Origin: VAZQ01 sp035293945 | GTDB lineage: Bacteria > Pseudomonadota > Alphaproteobacteria > Rhizobiales > Xanthobacteraceae | NCBI GenBank assembly: GCA_035293945.1 | Contig: DATGLV010000028.1 | Coordinates: 186,001 to 250,000, forward strand | DNA: 64,000 nucleotides | Reading direction: 5' to 3' | Shown: in pieces, positions 14,727 to 23,506 of the stretch | How the letters are laid out: each line of letters opens with the position of its first letter | How positions within the stretch are numbered: the stretch's first letter is position 1 | Position numbers and translations under genes: made by a program | Notes under the pieces: generated by a model | Seen by the model: the letters and a program-made list of their open reading frames with translations, nothing else | Databases searched by the model: none | What the model was told of the DNA's origin: nothing

Positions 14727-16796
14727 ATGCAGAAACCGCCGTCACCGCTTTCCGCCGCCTCGACGGCCGCAGCCGCCGTTCGCCCCGCCGAAGAGCCCCA
14801 ATCTCATCGACCGACAATACACCGCCAGATGGCCAATGCCATCCGCGCGCTCGCTATGGACGCGGTGGAACAGGCGAAAAGCGGGCATCCAGGACTGCCG
14901 ATGGGGGCAGCCGACATCGCGACCGCGCTGTTCGGGCAGTTCTTGAAGTTCGATCCCGCCGATCCGAGCTGGCCCGACCGCGATCGCTTCGTGCTGTCAG
15001 CCGGGCACGGCTCGATGCTGATCTACGCCGTGCTGCACCTTCTCGGCTACGAGAAGGTCACGATCGAGGAAATCAAGCGCTTCCGCCAGCTCGGCTCGCT
15101 CACGCCCGGACATCCTGAGTTCGGCCATACGCCCGGCATCGAGACCACGACCGGGCCACTGGGACAAGGCCTTGCCAACGCGGTCGGCATGGCGATTGCG
15201 GAGCGGCATATGGCGGCCGTATTCGGCGAGGAGATTGTCGACCACAAGACTTTCGTGCTCGCCTCCGACGGTGACCTCATGGAGGGGATCAGCCAGGAAG
15301 CGATCGCGCTCGCCGGCCATCTGCGCCTGCGCAAGCTGACCGTCTTGTTCGACGATAATGGCATTTCGATCGACGGCCCTCTGGGGCTCGCCGACTCGGT
15401 CGATCAGGTGAAACGCTTCGAGGCTGCCGGCTGGAACGCCAGCCGGATCGATGGCCACGACCCGGAAGCGATCGCGGCGGCGATCGCCAAGGCCGGCACC
15501 AGCGACCGCCCGTCGCTGATCGCTTGCCGAACGATCATCGGGTTCGGCGCCCCGACCAAGGCGGGGACCGAGAAGAGCCATGGCTCGCCCTTGGGAGCGG
15601 AGGAGATCAAGAGCGCACGGGAGCGGCTCGGCTGGAGCTCAGCGCCATTCGAAATACCGTCGGACGTGCGCGCGGCGTGGCGGGCCGCGGGCGCGCGCGG
15701 CCAGGCGGCGCGACAGGCCTGGCTCCAACGCTTTGCCGGGCTTGCTCCCAAGAAGCGGGCCGAATTCGAGCGGTGCAATCGGGGCGACCTACCGGCGGGA
15801 GCGGTAACCGCGGCTGTCAACGCCGTGAAGCAAAAGCTTGCGGCCGCGCCACAGCACATCGCCAGCCGGGTTGCCTCTGAAAACGCGCTCGAAGCTTTGA
15901 TGGGTTCAATACCCGAGCTGGTCGGCGGCTCTGCGGATCTCACCGGCTCGAACAACACCAGGCCGAAGGGCACCAAAGCGTTGTCGGCAGCCGACTACGG
16001 CGGGCGCTTTATCCATTACGGGGTTCGGGAGCATGGCATGGCGGCCGCCATGAACGGCATGGCGTTGCATGGCGGGATCATCCCGTTCTCGGGCACTTTC
16101 CTCGCCTTTTCCGACTATTGCCGTCCGGCCATCCGCCTCGCCGCCCTCATGGGCAAGCGCGTGATCCATGTGATGACCCACGATTCCATCGGCCTCGGCG
16201 AGGACGGACCGACACACCAGCCGGTCGAGCAGCTGGCGGCCCTGCGCGCGATCCCCAACCTCTTGGTGTTCCGTCCCTGCGACGCGGTCGAAACCATCGA
16301 GTGCTGGCAGCTTGCGCTCGAAGCGCACGACCGCCCTAGCGTGCTCGCATTGACGCGGCAGAACCTGCCGCAGCTGCGCACCGGTGTCGATGCAGACAAC
16401 CGCTGCGCCGGTGGCGCCTATGAGATCGCGCCGGCGCAGGGCATCGCCCAGGTATCGCTGTTCGCCACCGGCTCGGAAGTCGCGGTCGCGGTCGAGGCCC
16501 AGAAGCTCCTGCGCAGCCACGGCGTCGAGGCCCGCGTCGTCTCGGTCCCCTGCTTCGAGCTGCTGTTCGCGCGTCCCGCGGCGGAGCGGCAGAGCGTTAT
16601 CGGCGCTGCTCCGGTCAAGATCGCGGTCGAGGCCGCGATCCGTCAGGGTTGGGATGAGATCATCGGCTCGGATGGTGGCTTTGTCGGCATGACGACCTTC
16701 GGTGCCAGCGCGCCAGCCAAGGACCTCTACAATCATTTCGGAATTACGCCTGAGAAAGTCGCCGCCACGGCATTAAGCAAGTTGGGACGCAGCTGA
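14727..16796 (+). CDS. tkt: Transketolase
   Basis: Thiamine-diphosphate enzyme moving two-carbon units between sugar phosphates in the pentose phosphate pathway. The N-terminal TPP-binding domain has ALAMDAVEQAKSGHPGLPMG, the GDG motif in SDGDLMEG (about residue 180) and the Asn-containing DDNGISIDG. The catalytic Glu lies in GVREHGMAAAMNGMALHGG (about 430), followed by the C-terminal domain. At 689 aa it has about 30 extra N-terminal residues before MANAIRALAMD, so a start at that second Met is possible. First gene of a plus-strand tkt-gap-pgk-fba block. Confidence 0.96.
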   Translation: MQKPPSPLSAASTAAAAVRPAEEPQSHRPTIHRQMANAIRALAMDAVEQAKSGHPGLPMGAADIATALFGQFLKFDPADPSWPDRDRFVLSAGHGSMLIYAVLHLLGYEKVTIEEIKRFRQLGSLTPGHPEFGHTPGIETTTGPLGQGLANAVGMAIAERHMAAVFGEEIVDHKTFVLASDGDLMEGISQEAIALAGHLRLRKLTVLFDDNGISIDGPLGLADSVDQVKRFEAAGWNASRIDGHDPEAIAAAIAKAGTSDRPSLIACRTIIGFGAPTKAGTEKSHGSPLGAEEIKSARERLGWSSAPFEIPSDVRAAWRAAGARGQAARQAWLQRFAGLAPKKRAEFERCNRGDLPAGAVTAAVNAVKQKLAAAPQHIASRVASENALEALMGSIPELVGGSADLTGSNNTRPKGTKALSAADYGGRFIHYGVREHGMAAAMNGMALHGGIIPFSGTFLAFSDYCRPAIRLAALMGKRVIHVMTHDSIGLGEDGPTHQPVEQLAALRAIPNLLVFRPCDAVETIECWQLALEAHDRPSVLALTRQNLPQLRTGVDADNRCAGGAYEIAPAQGIAQVSLFATGSEVAVAVEAQKLLRSHGVEARVVSVPCFELLFARPAAERQSVIGAAPVKIAVEAAIRQGWDEIIGSDGGFVGMTTFGASAPAKDLYNHFGITPEKVAATALSKLGRS

Positions 16797-16890
16797 AATC
16801 ACCGCCAGTCCCACCGTTGCGTCGCGGGCTGGCAGTAACTACCAATCGATCCTCGAAACTTCGGGTGAATGACCCGTCAAGGAGCCGGAA

Positions 16891-17898
16891 ATGTCAGTTC
16901 GGGTAGCCGTCAACGGGTTCGGGCGCATCGGCCGCAATGTGTTGCGCGCCATCGCGGAGGGGAAGCGGAGCGACATCACCGTCGTTGCCATTAACGATCT
17001 CGCTCCCCCTGAAACAAACGCACATCTCCTGCGCTTCGATTCCGTGCACGGCCGCTTCGCCGGCGAGGTGACCGTGAATGGCGACATCCTCGATTGCGGA
17101 ATTGGCCCGATCAAGGTGACCGCCATCAAGGATCCGGCACAGCTGCCCTGGCGCGAGCTGGCGGTCGACATTGCGCTCGAATGCACCGGCATCTTCACCA
17201 GCAAGGAGAAAGCCTCGGCGCATCTGACCGCCGGGGCGAAGCGCGTGCTGGTATCGGCGCCGGCCGACAATGCGGATCTGACGGTGGTCTATGGTGTCAA
17301 CCACGACCGGCTGACCCACGAGCACAAAATCGTCTCAAACGCATCCTGCACCACCAATTGCCTGGCGCCGCTCGCGAAGGTGCTGCACGACGCCGTCGGC
17401 ATCGACAAGGGCTTCATGACCACGGTGCACGCCTATACCAACGATCAGCCTTCGCACGATCAGTTCCACAAGGATCTCTACCGGGCACGAGCGGCCGCTT
17501 TATCCATGATCCCGACTTCGACCGGCGCCGCCAAAGCGGTCGGGCTGGTATTGCCGGAGCTCAAGGGCCGCCTCGACGGCGTCGCCATCCGGGTGCCGGT
17601 ACCGAACGTGTCGGTGGTCGATCTCAAGATCGTGGCCAAGCGTTCGACCTCCCCGGAGGAAATCAACGGTGCCGTCAAACGCGCGGCCGAGCAGCAACTG
17701 AAGGGCATTCTCGGCACCACCGAGCGCCCCAACGTCTCGATCGACTTTAATCATGATGCGCGATCTTCGATCGTGCACCTGGATCAGACCAAGGTCATGG
17801 ACGGAACACTCGTGCGGGTCATGTCGTGGTACGACAACGAGTGGGGCTTCTCCAACCGGATGATCGACACTGCAGTGGCGATGGGGAAGCTGATCTAG
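16891..17898 (+). CDS. gap: Glyceraldehyde-3-phosphate dehydrogenase, type I
   Basis: NAD(P)-dependent enzyme of glycolysis and gluconeogenesis. Rossmann motif VNGFGRIGRNVLR at the N-terminus; catalytic Cys153 in SNASCTTNCLAP; HAYTNDQ and the C-terminal WYDNEWGFSNRM signature are all present. 335 aa. The ribosome-binding site AAGGAG stands at ideal distance before ATG 16891. Co-oriented with tkt and pgk; no paralogue is visible here. Confidence 0.97.
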   Translation: MSVRVAVNGFGRIGRNVLRAIAEGKRSDITVVAINDLAPPETNAHLLRFDSVHGRFAGEVTVNGDILDCGIGPIKVTAIKDPAQLPWRELAVDIALECTGIFTSKEKASAHLTAGAKRVLVSAPADNADLTVVYGVNHDRLTHEHKIVSNASCTTNCLAPLAKVLHDAVGIDKGFMTTVHAYTNDQPSHDQFHKDLYRARAAALSMIPTSTGAAKAVGLVLPELKGRLDGVAIRVPVPNVSVVDLKIVAKRSTSPEEINGAVKRAAEQQLKGILGTTERPNVSIDFNHDARSSIVHLDQTKVMDGTLVRVMSWYDNEWGFSNRMIDTAVAMGKLI

Positions 17899-18302
17899 AC
17901 AGAACATTACTCCCGAAGAGTTGGCACCGATTTCCAAAGAGATCTTGCTCCGTCGACAATGCCGCTCTTAGGCTCGCTCGCCAATACATCGGTGCGATCG
18001 CGGTCCGTCCAGGCCAATGGTCTCGAGGGTGCGACCGTTGCTTGGTCAACGGCTCGCTCCGGTCTCGAGCTTGATCATGATGCCGTCACGCAATGCATGC
18101 TGTATCTGCCGTTGGCAGGGTCTTCACCGCAGGTCCACCATCAATGCCGCTGCTTGCAAGAGGGACCACCGCATCAGGCCGCAGATTCAGCTTAACGGCC
18201 GATTTGTTGATCGACCACGATTGACGCGTGACTGAATATCCGGTGCTGTTCGAGCCTGGTGAGGCATGGTTTCAGTGTCGGAGAGTGGGGGTTGATGAAG
18301 AG
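17899..18302. other. Intergenic region between gap and pgk
   Basis: This 404-base gap is long for an operon of this kind. The short frames in it carry no family-like sequence. I see no convincing terminator, RNA gene or repeat. It may carry a separate pgk promoter, but I cannot place one. Confidence 0.4.
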
Positions 18303-19496
18303 ATGAAATGCTTCCGTACGCTCGATCAGGCGGAGCTGAAAGGTAAGCGTGTGCTGCTGAGGGTCGACCTCAACGTCCCGCTGCAGGATGGGGTGGTCAC
18401 CGACGCGACCCGAATCGAGCGCATGGCGCCGACCATTCTGATGATCGCCGACCGGGGCGGAATGGTGATCCTACTCTCGCATTTCGGCCGACCGAAAGGT
18501 CCTGATCCAAGGGAGTCGCTGAGGCCGGTTGCGGCTGCGGCCGCACGCGTCATCGGACGCCCGATTGCCTTCGTGGACGACTGTATCGGCCCCAAAGCAG
18601 AGGCGGCCGCTCGCGCCATGAAGCCCGGCGATATTCTCTGCCTGGAGAATACGCGTTTCTACGCCGGCGAAGAGAAGAACGATTCGGCTTTTGCGGCGGC
18701 GCTCGCCCGCCTCGGCGACATCTGGGTCAATGACGCGTTCTCGGTCTCGCACCGCGCGCATGCCTCGACGGAAGGCCTCGGCCACATCCTGCCCGCCTAT
18801 GCGGGGCCCGCCATGGAGGCGGAGCTTGCGGCCTTTAATCAGGTGCTCGACGCCCCGGAGCGGCCGCTGGCGGCCATCGTCGGCGGCGCCAAGGTCTCAA
18901 CCAAGCTTGAGCTGCTCGGCAATTTGATACCGCGGGTCGACGTGCTCATCATCGGCGGCGGCATGGCCAATACATTTCTGGCCGCGCAGGGCAAGCCGGT
19001 CGGGAAATCCCTGTGCGAGCGGGAGCTCGCCGGTACCGCCCGCGACATTCTCGGGCAGGCCGCCCAAAAGCACTGCGAGATCGTGCTGCCCGTCGACGCC
19101 GTGGCGGCACGCAAGTTCGAAGCCCATGCGCCTTCGCGGGTGGTCGCCGTCGACGAAGTCGCCGACGACGAGATGATCCTGGACGTGGGCCCGCGCACCG
19201 TCGAGCAGGTGGTTTCGGTGCTCGGCCGCGTAAGGACCCTGGTATGGAACGGCCCGTTCGGCGCCTTTGAGATGGAACCCTTCGACAACGGCACCATTGA
19301 GATTGCCGAGGCGGCGGCTGAGCTCACGGCGGCGCGCAAGATCATCTCGGTCGCCGGCGGGGGCGATACGGTCGCGGCCTTAAACGCTGCCGGTGCGACC
19401 GAACGGATGACCTACGTCTCGGCGGCAGGTGGTGCCTTTCTCGAATGGCTGGAAGGCAAGCCATTGCCGGGTGTGGAGATCCTGAGGGTAAAATAG
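18303..19496 (+). CDS. pgk: Phosphoglycerate kinase
   Basis: Transfers phosphate between 1,3-bisphosphoglycerate and ADP. Motifs in order: KRVLLRVDLNVPLQDG, LSHFGRPKGP, LENTRFYAGEEKND, AIVGGAKVSTKLELL, IIGGGMANTFLAAQG, WNGPFGAFEMEPFDNGT and the C-terminal SVAGGGDTVAAL. ATG 18303 is chosen (397 aa, normal length, GAAGAG ribosome-binding site); the frame is open 25 codons further upstream with no family sequence. Confidence 0.97.
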   Translation: MKCFRTLDQAELKGKRVLLRVDLNVPLQDGVVTDATRIERMAPTILMIADRGGMVILLSHFGRPKGPDPRESLRPVAAAAARVIGRPIAFVDDCIGPKAEAAARAMKPGDILCLENTRFYAGEEKNDSAFAAALARLGDIWVNDAFSVSHRAHASTEGLGHILPAYAGPAMEAELAAFNQVLDAPERPLAAIVGGAKVSTKLELLGNLIPRVDVLIIGGGMANTFLAAQGKPVGKSLCERELAGTARDILGQAAQKHCEIVLPVDAVAARKFEAHAPSRVVAVDEVADDEMILDVGPRTVEQVVSVLGRVRTLVWNGPFGAFEMEPFDNGTIEIAEAAAELTAARKIISVAGGGDTVAALNAAGATERMTYVSAAGGAFLEWLEGKPLPGVEILRVK

Positions 19497-19541
19497 CTGC
19501 AATCCATCGGGTCTATGTTGCACCCTTGTGAGAGCGCAGAT

Positions 19542-19609
19542 TTCCAAGACTTCCAATCCAAGACTTCCAATCCAAGAGTTCCAATCCAAGTGTTCCAAGA
19601 GTTCCAAAG
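19542..19609. repeat. Short tandem repeat upstream of fba
   Basis: Six consecutive units begin with TTCCAA: TTCCAAGAC, three copies of TTCCAATCCAAG plus AC, AG or TG, then TTCCAAGAG and TTCCAAAG. The periods are 9, 14, 14, 14 and 9 bases. The array lies between pgk and the fba ribosome-binding site and has lower GC than its surroundings. It could vary in copy number by slippage and change the fba leader. Confidence 0.85.
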
Positions 19610-19630
19610 AATCCATGAAGGAGGCGGAAA

Positions 19631-20656
19631 GTGAACCTCGCTGAGCTCAACCGCGTAGCCGAGGCCATGGTTGCGCCTGGCCGCGGCATCTTGGCTGCCG
19701 ATGAATCCTCAGGCACCATCAAGAAGCGCTTCGATGCCATCGGGGCCGAGTCGACCGAAAGCAACCGCCGCGATTACCGCGAACTCCTGTTTCGGTCCAC
19801 CGAAGCGATGTCGAAGTATATTTCCGGCGTCATTCTCTTCGATGAGACCATCCGTCAAAACGCCAAGGATGGCACGCCGCTCGTGCAGGTAATCGCGAAG
19901 TCGGGCGCACTGCCGGGCATCAAGGTCGACAAGGGTCCCAAGCCGCTGCCGTTCTGCCCCGGCGAGGTGATCACCGAAGGCCTCGACGGCCTGCGCGAGC
20001 GCCTGGTGGAATATCGCGGGCTCGGCGCCAAGTTTGCCAAATGGCGGGCGGTGATCGACATCGCGGCCGGGATCCCGACCGCGACGTGCATCAATGCGAA
20101 TGCGCATGCGCTCGCCCGCTATGCGGCGCTGTGCCAGGACGAGGGCATCGTGCCGATCGTCGAGCCGGAAGTTCTCATGGACGGGGACCACGATATCGAC
20201 CGTTGCTACCAGGCGACCGAATGGACCCTGAAGCGGGTCTTCGAGGAGCTCTACGATCAGCGGATTGCGCTCGAGGGCATGGTGCTGAAGCCGAACATGG
20301 TGATCGCCGGCAAGAAATGCAGCAAGCGCGCATCGGTGGATGAAGTTGCCGAGAAGACGCTGCGGGTGCTCAAAACCTGCGTTCCTGCCGCCATTCCGGG
20401 GATCGCCTTCCTGTCCGGAGGCCAGTCGGACGAAGAGGCGACCGCGCATCTCGACGCCATGAACAAGACCGGCCGCCTGCCCTGGCGCCTGACCTTCTCG
20501 TATGGAAGAGCACTGCAAGCGGCGCCGCAGAAGGTTTGGGCCGGCAAATCTGAGAACGTGGCGGCGGCGCAACGCGCTTTCGCCCACCGAGCGATGATGA
20601 ATGGCTTGGCGGCGCTCGGGGAATGGAAGTCCGACCTGGAAAGGAAGGCGGCTTGA
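19631..20656 (+). CDS. fba: Fructose-bisphosphate aldolase, class I
   Basis: Schiff-base aldolase cleaving fructose 1,6-bisphosphate. The class I pattern is clear: GRGILAADESSGTIKKRF near the N-terminus, and the Schiff-base lysine K220 in MVLKPNMV followed by GIAFLSGGQSDEEAT. 341 aa. Starts with GTG 19631 behind a strong AAGGAGG. Class I in place of class II aldolase is common in this bacterial order. Sits between pgk and a thiE-like gene. Confidence 0.96.
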   Translation: MNLAELNRVAEAMVAPGRGILAADESSGTIKKRFDAIGAESTESNRRDYRELLFRSTEAMSKYISGVILFDETIRQNAKDGTPLVQVIAKSGALPGIKVDKGPKPLPFCPGEVITEGLDGLRERLVEYRGLGAKFAKWRAVIDIAAGIPTATCINANAHALARYAALCQDEGIVPIVEPEVLMDGDHDIDRCYQATEWTLKRVFEELYDQRIALEGMVLKPNMVIAGKKCSKRASVDEVAEKTLRVLKTCVPAAIPGIAFLSGGQSDEEATAHLDAMNKTGRLPWRLTFSYGRALQAAPQKVWAGKSENVAAAQRAFAHRAMMNGLAALGEWKSDLERKAA

Positions 20657-20687
20657 AATCGTCGGCCCGCCGGGCATAGAGATTAGG

Positions 20688-20710
20688 CCGCCAATCCGCC
20701 TGATTGGCGG
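20688..20710. promoter_or_regulatory. Hairpin between fba and the thiE-like gene
   Basis: CCGCCAATC (20688-20696) and GATTGGCGG (20702-20710) form a perfect 9-bp stem with a 5-base loop. No U-run follows, so it is more likely a processing or attenuation element than a full terminator. It lies 16 bases before the next start codon. Confidence 0.5.
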
Positions 20711-20726
20711 GATAAGCGGCTGCGCC

Positions 20727-21389
20727 ATGGCGTCCCGAGACAATAAAACCGAGACGAGGCGCCCTGGACCGCGCCTCTATCTCATCAGCCCCGAGATTGC
20801 GGATCCGGCAGCTGGCGCCGAGGTGCTGGCAACCGCGCTCGCCAACACCGAAGTTGCAGCGGTCTTGTTGCGGCTGGCCGGACGCGACGAGCGCAGCCTC
20901 ATCAACATCGGTAAGAAGCTCGCGCCGCAGATCCAAAGCACAGGCGCCGCGGTGCTTATCGCCGGCCATCCTGAGGTCGTCGCGCGGATAGGTGCCGATG
21001 GGGCCCATCTCAATGGCATTGACGCCTTCAACGCCGCGCGGGCCGACCTGCAACCGGAGCGCATCGCCGGCTGCGGCGGGCTGCGCAGCCGTCACGATGC
21101 CATGCTGGCCGGCGAAGCGGGCGCCGATTACGTTCTCTTCGGAGACTCGGATCCTGCCGGCTGGCGTCCTTCGCTCGAGGCGATCGAAGAACGCGTGCGG
21201 TGGTGGGCCGAGATCTTCGAGCCGCCCTGCGTCGCTGTTGCGGGGGCACTTCCCGAGATCGACCGGCTGGTGGCGGCCGGCGCCGACTTTATCGCCTGCG
21301 CAGACTGCATTTTCACGGATCCGCGCGGCCCTGGCGTAGCGCTCGCCGAAGCGGCGCAACGCCTGGTGCTGCGGGAGGCGACAGCATGA
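20727..21389 (+). CDS. Thiamine phosphate synthase family protein (ThiE/TenI-like)
   Basis: TIM-barrel protein of the ThiE/TenI family. Visible elements: RLYLISPEIAD at the first strand, a mid-region AAVLIAGHPEVVARIGADGAHL corresponding to the ThiE DGVHLG segment, EAGADYVLFGD, and a C-terminal AAGADFIACADCIFTD. The phosphate-binding loops are looser than in true ThiE, and no other thiamine genes or TPP riboswitch are nearby, so the substrate is uncertain. Start ATG 20727 (220 aa). Its stop overlaps the next gene by four bases. Confidence 0.8.
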   Translation: MASRDNKTETRRPGPRLYLISPEIADPAAGAEVLATALANTEVAAVLLRLAGRDERSLINIGKKLAPQIQSTGAAVLIAGHPEVVARIGADGAHLNGIDAFNAARADLQPERIAGCGGLRSRHDAMLAGEAGADYVLFGDSDPAGWRPSLEAIEERVRWWAEIFEPPCVAVAGALPEIDRLVAAGADFIACADCIFTDPRGPGVALAEAAQRLVLREATA

Positions 21390-22453
21390 GCTCCCAGCGG
21401 CGAGGCGCTGCGATTTTGTCTTCTGCCCTGCTTGCGGGCATGTTGCTTGTCGCCAGCGGAGACTTCGCATCGGCGTTTGCCCAGGTGCCACCCGGAGCCG
21501 CCGAGCAGGCGCCCGCGAGGGCCCCCAGGCCCGCGGCCAAGCCGCTCACGCGCAAACCAACCGCTGCCGCGCCGGCGCTGGCCGACGCTGCGCCCGTGGC
21601 TGCGGGCCGCGAGCCCGATCTCGCCTTCGGAGCATTCCAACGCGGCTACTATCTCACGGCTTTTTCGCTCGCGACCAAGCGGGTCGCGGAGAAGGGCGAT
21701 CCCAAGGCGATGACGCTCCTTGGCGAGCTCTACGGAAACGGCTTTGGAGTGCCGCGCGACGACGCCAAGGCGGCCGAGTGGTACAAGCTGGCGAGCGACC
21801 GCGGCGATCGAGAAGCGATGTTCGCGCTGGCGATGTTCCGCTTGTCCGGTCGCGGCGGCCGAACCGATAGCGATGAGGCGATCAAGCTGCTCACTGCCGC
21901 CGCCAAGCTCGGACACGTCGCGGCCGCGTACGATCTCGGCCTGCTCTATCTCGAGGGGCAGCTGTTGCCGCAGGACTATGCGCATGCCGCCGAGCTCTTT
22001 CGCAGCGCCGCCGATGCCGGCAGCCCGGAGGCTCAATACGCGCTCGCCACGCTTTACAAGGACGGCCACGGCGTGCCCAAGGATCCGGTGCAAGCCGCGC
22101 GTCTGCTCGCCAAGGCCGCGCTCGCCGACAACACGGACGCCGAGCTTGAATACGGCATCGCGCTGTTCAACGGCACCGGCGTCGCCAAGGACGAGGCGGC
22201 GGCGGCCGTGCTGCTGGGCAAGGCAGCCCGCAAGGGCAACCCGGTCGCACAAAACCGCCTAGCCAATCTCCTGGCCTACGGGAAAGGGGTGCCGGCCGAC
22301 CCGGTGCAAGCCATCAAATGGCACCTGATTGCCAAGGCCGGCGGCGACGGCGACCTAGGGCTTGACAATTTCATGCGCGAGCAAAAGCCCGAGATTCAGG
22401 CTGCCGGCGAAAAAGCCGCCAAGCCCTGGCTTGACGCAATGCCGCGCTCTTGA
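21386..22453 (+). CDS. Secreted SEL1-repeat (TPR-like) protein
   Basis: The signal peptide is about residues 1-32, then an Ala/Pro-rich linker to about residue 75. At least six SEL1 repeats follow of the form A-L-G-x-L-Y-x-x-G-x-G-V-x-x-D-xx-A, for example LLGELYGNGFGVPRDDAKAA and LATLYKDGHGVPKDPVQAA. SEL1 arrays mediate protein-protein contacts; the partner is unknown. The ATG at 21386 overlaps the thiE-like stop (ATGA) and has GGGAGG upstream, so the gene is coupled to it. Probably periplasmic. Confidence 0.88.
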   Translation: MSSQRRGAAILSSALLAGMLLVASGDFASAFAQVPPGAAEQAPARAPRPAAKPLTRKPTAAAPALADAAPVAAGREPDLAFGAFQRGYYLTAFSLATKRVAEKGDPKAMTLLGELYGNGFGVPRDDAKAAEWYKLASDRGDREAMFALAMFRLSGRGGRTDSDEAIKLLTAAAKLGHVAAAYDLGLLYLEGQLLPQDYAHAAELFRSAADAGSPEAQYALATLYKDGHGVPKDPVQAARLLAKAALADNTDAELEYGIALFNGTGVAKDEAAAAVLLGKAARKGNPVAQNRLANLLAYGKGVPADPVQAIKWHLIAKAGGDGDLGLDNFMREQKPEIQAAGEKAAKPWLDAMPRS

Positions 22454-22479
22454 CGGCTGCCCGCATGCCGGGCAGACGC

Positions 22480-23298
22480 ATGCAAGCTTTCAACATCCAG
22501 ATGCTCCGCTCCGCGCTCCTCAACGTCATGATCAAGGCCGCTCAGAAGGCCGGGCGGGTGCTTACGCGCGACTTCGGCGAGGTCGAGCACCTGCAAGTCT
22601 CGTTGAAAGGGCCGGCCAATTTCGTCAGTGCGGCCGACCGCCGGGCGGAAGAAATCCTCTGCACCGAATTGTCGACGGCACGTCCAGGATACGGTTTCCT
22701 GGGCGAAGAGGGCGGACACCGAAAGGGCACCGACGAAACCCACACCTGGATCGTCGACCCGCTCGATGGCACCTCGAACTTTCTGCACGGCATCCCGCAT
22801 TTCGCGATCTCAATCGGGCTGGAACGTGAGGGCACGATCGTGGCCGGCTTGGTCTACAATCCGATCAATGACGAGCTCTTTACCGCCGAGCGCGGCAAGG
22901 GCGCGTTTCTCAACAACCAGCGGTTACGTGTCGCTGCGCGCAGGCGCATGGCGGACGCTGTCGTGGCCTGCGGCCTGCCGCATCTCGGCCGCGGCGACCT
23001 TGCGCTCGCCAACCGCGAGCTCGCGCTCGTGCAGCCCAAGGTGGCGGGGCTCCGGCGTTTCGGAGCGGCAGCGCTCGACCTCGCCTGGGTGGCGGCGGGG
23101 CGGTTCGATGCGTTCTGGGAGCGCGCGCTTTCGCCTTGGGACATCGCGGCTGGGTTGATCCTGGTGCGGGAGGCGGGCGGCTTCGTCACCGATTTCGAGC
23201 AAGGCGACAGGCCCTGGATCGGCGGCGACGTGGTGGCCGGCAACGAGACCATGCACCGCGAATTGATTAGCCTGTTGCGTTCGGCCGAAAGGGCTTAA
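22480..23298 (+). CDS. suhB: Inositol monophosphatase family protein (SuhB-like)
   Basis: Mg-dependent sugar-phosphate phosphatase. Metal-site motifs are present: GFLGEEGG, WIVDPLDGTSNFLHGIPHF and the C-terminal ALSPWDIAAGLILVREAGG. Candidate starts are TTG 22450 (overlapping the SEL1 stop), ATG 22465, ATG 22480 and ATG 22501; none has a strong ribosome-binding site, and homologues start close to 22501. I use 22480 as a compromise (272 aa). The true substrate could be inositol phosphate or another small phosphate ester. Confidence 0.9.
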   Translation: MQAFNIQMLRSALLNVMIKAAQKAGRVLTRDFGEVEHLQVSLKGPANFVSAADRRAEEILCTELSTARPGYGFLGEEGGHRKGTDETHTWIVDPLDGTSNFLHGIPHFAISIGLEREGTIVAGLVYNPINDELFTAERGKGAFLNNQRLRVAARRRMADAVVACGLPHLGRGDLALANRELALVQPKVAGLRRFGAAALDLAWVAAGRFDAFWERALSPWDIAAGLILVREAGGFVTDFEQGDRPWIGGDVVAGNETMHRELISLLRSAERA

Positions 23299-23506
23299 GG
23301 GGTCCCGAACTTTGCTAGCGGCGACGATTTGGCTCGCAGATTTGGGGCGCACAACGGGACCCTTCGTGATAGGTCCGGACATGATCAGGATCCATTCGGC
23401 CGCCGAACCTTTTCCTTTTTCGGTGCCTATGTGATGGCCGGCGTTTTGGCATTAGTATGCGTTGCCGGTAATATGCCTTGATTTGGCGAGCGCTGGTTGA
23501 TTCCCC

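Noticed and set aside
20727..21389. TPP riboswitch or full thiamine operon around the thiE-like gene
   Set aside because: No conserved TPP-aptamer sequence and no other thiamine biosynthesis gene nearby.
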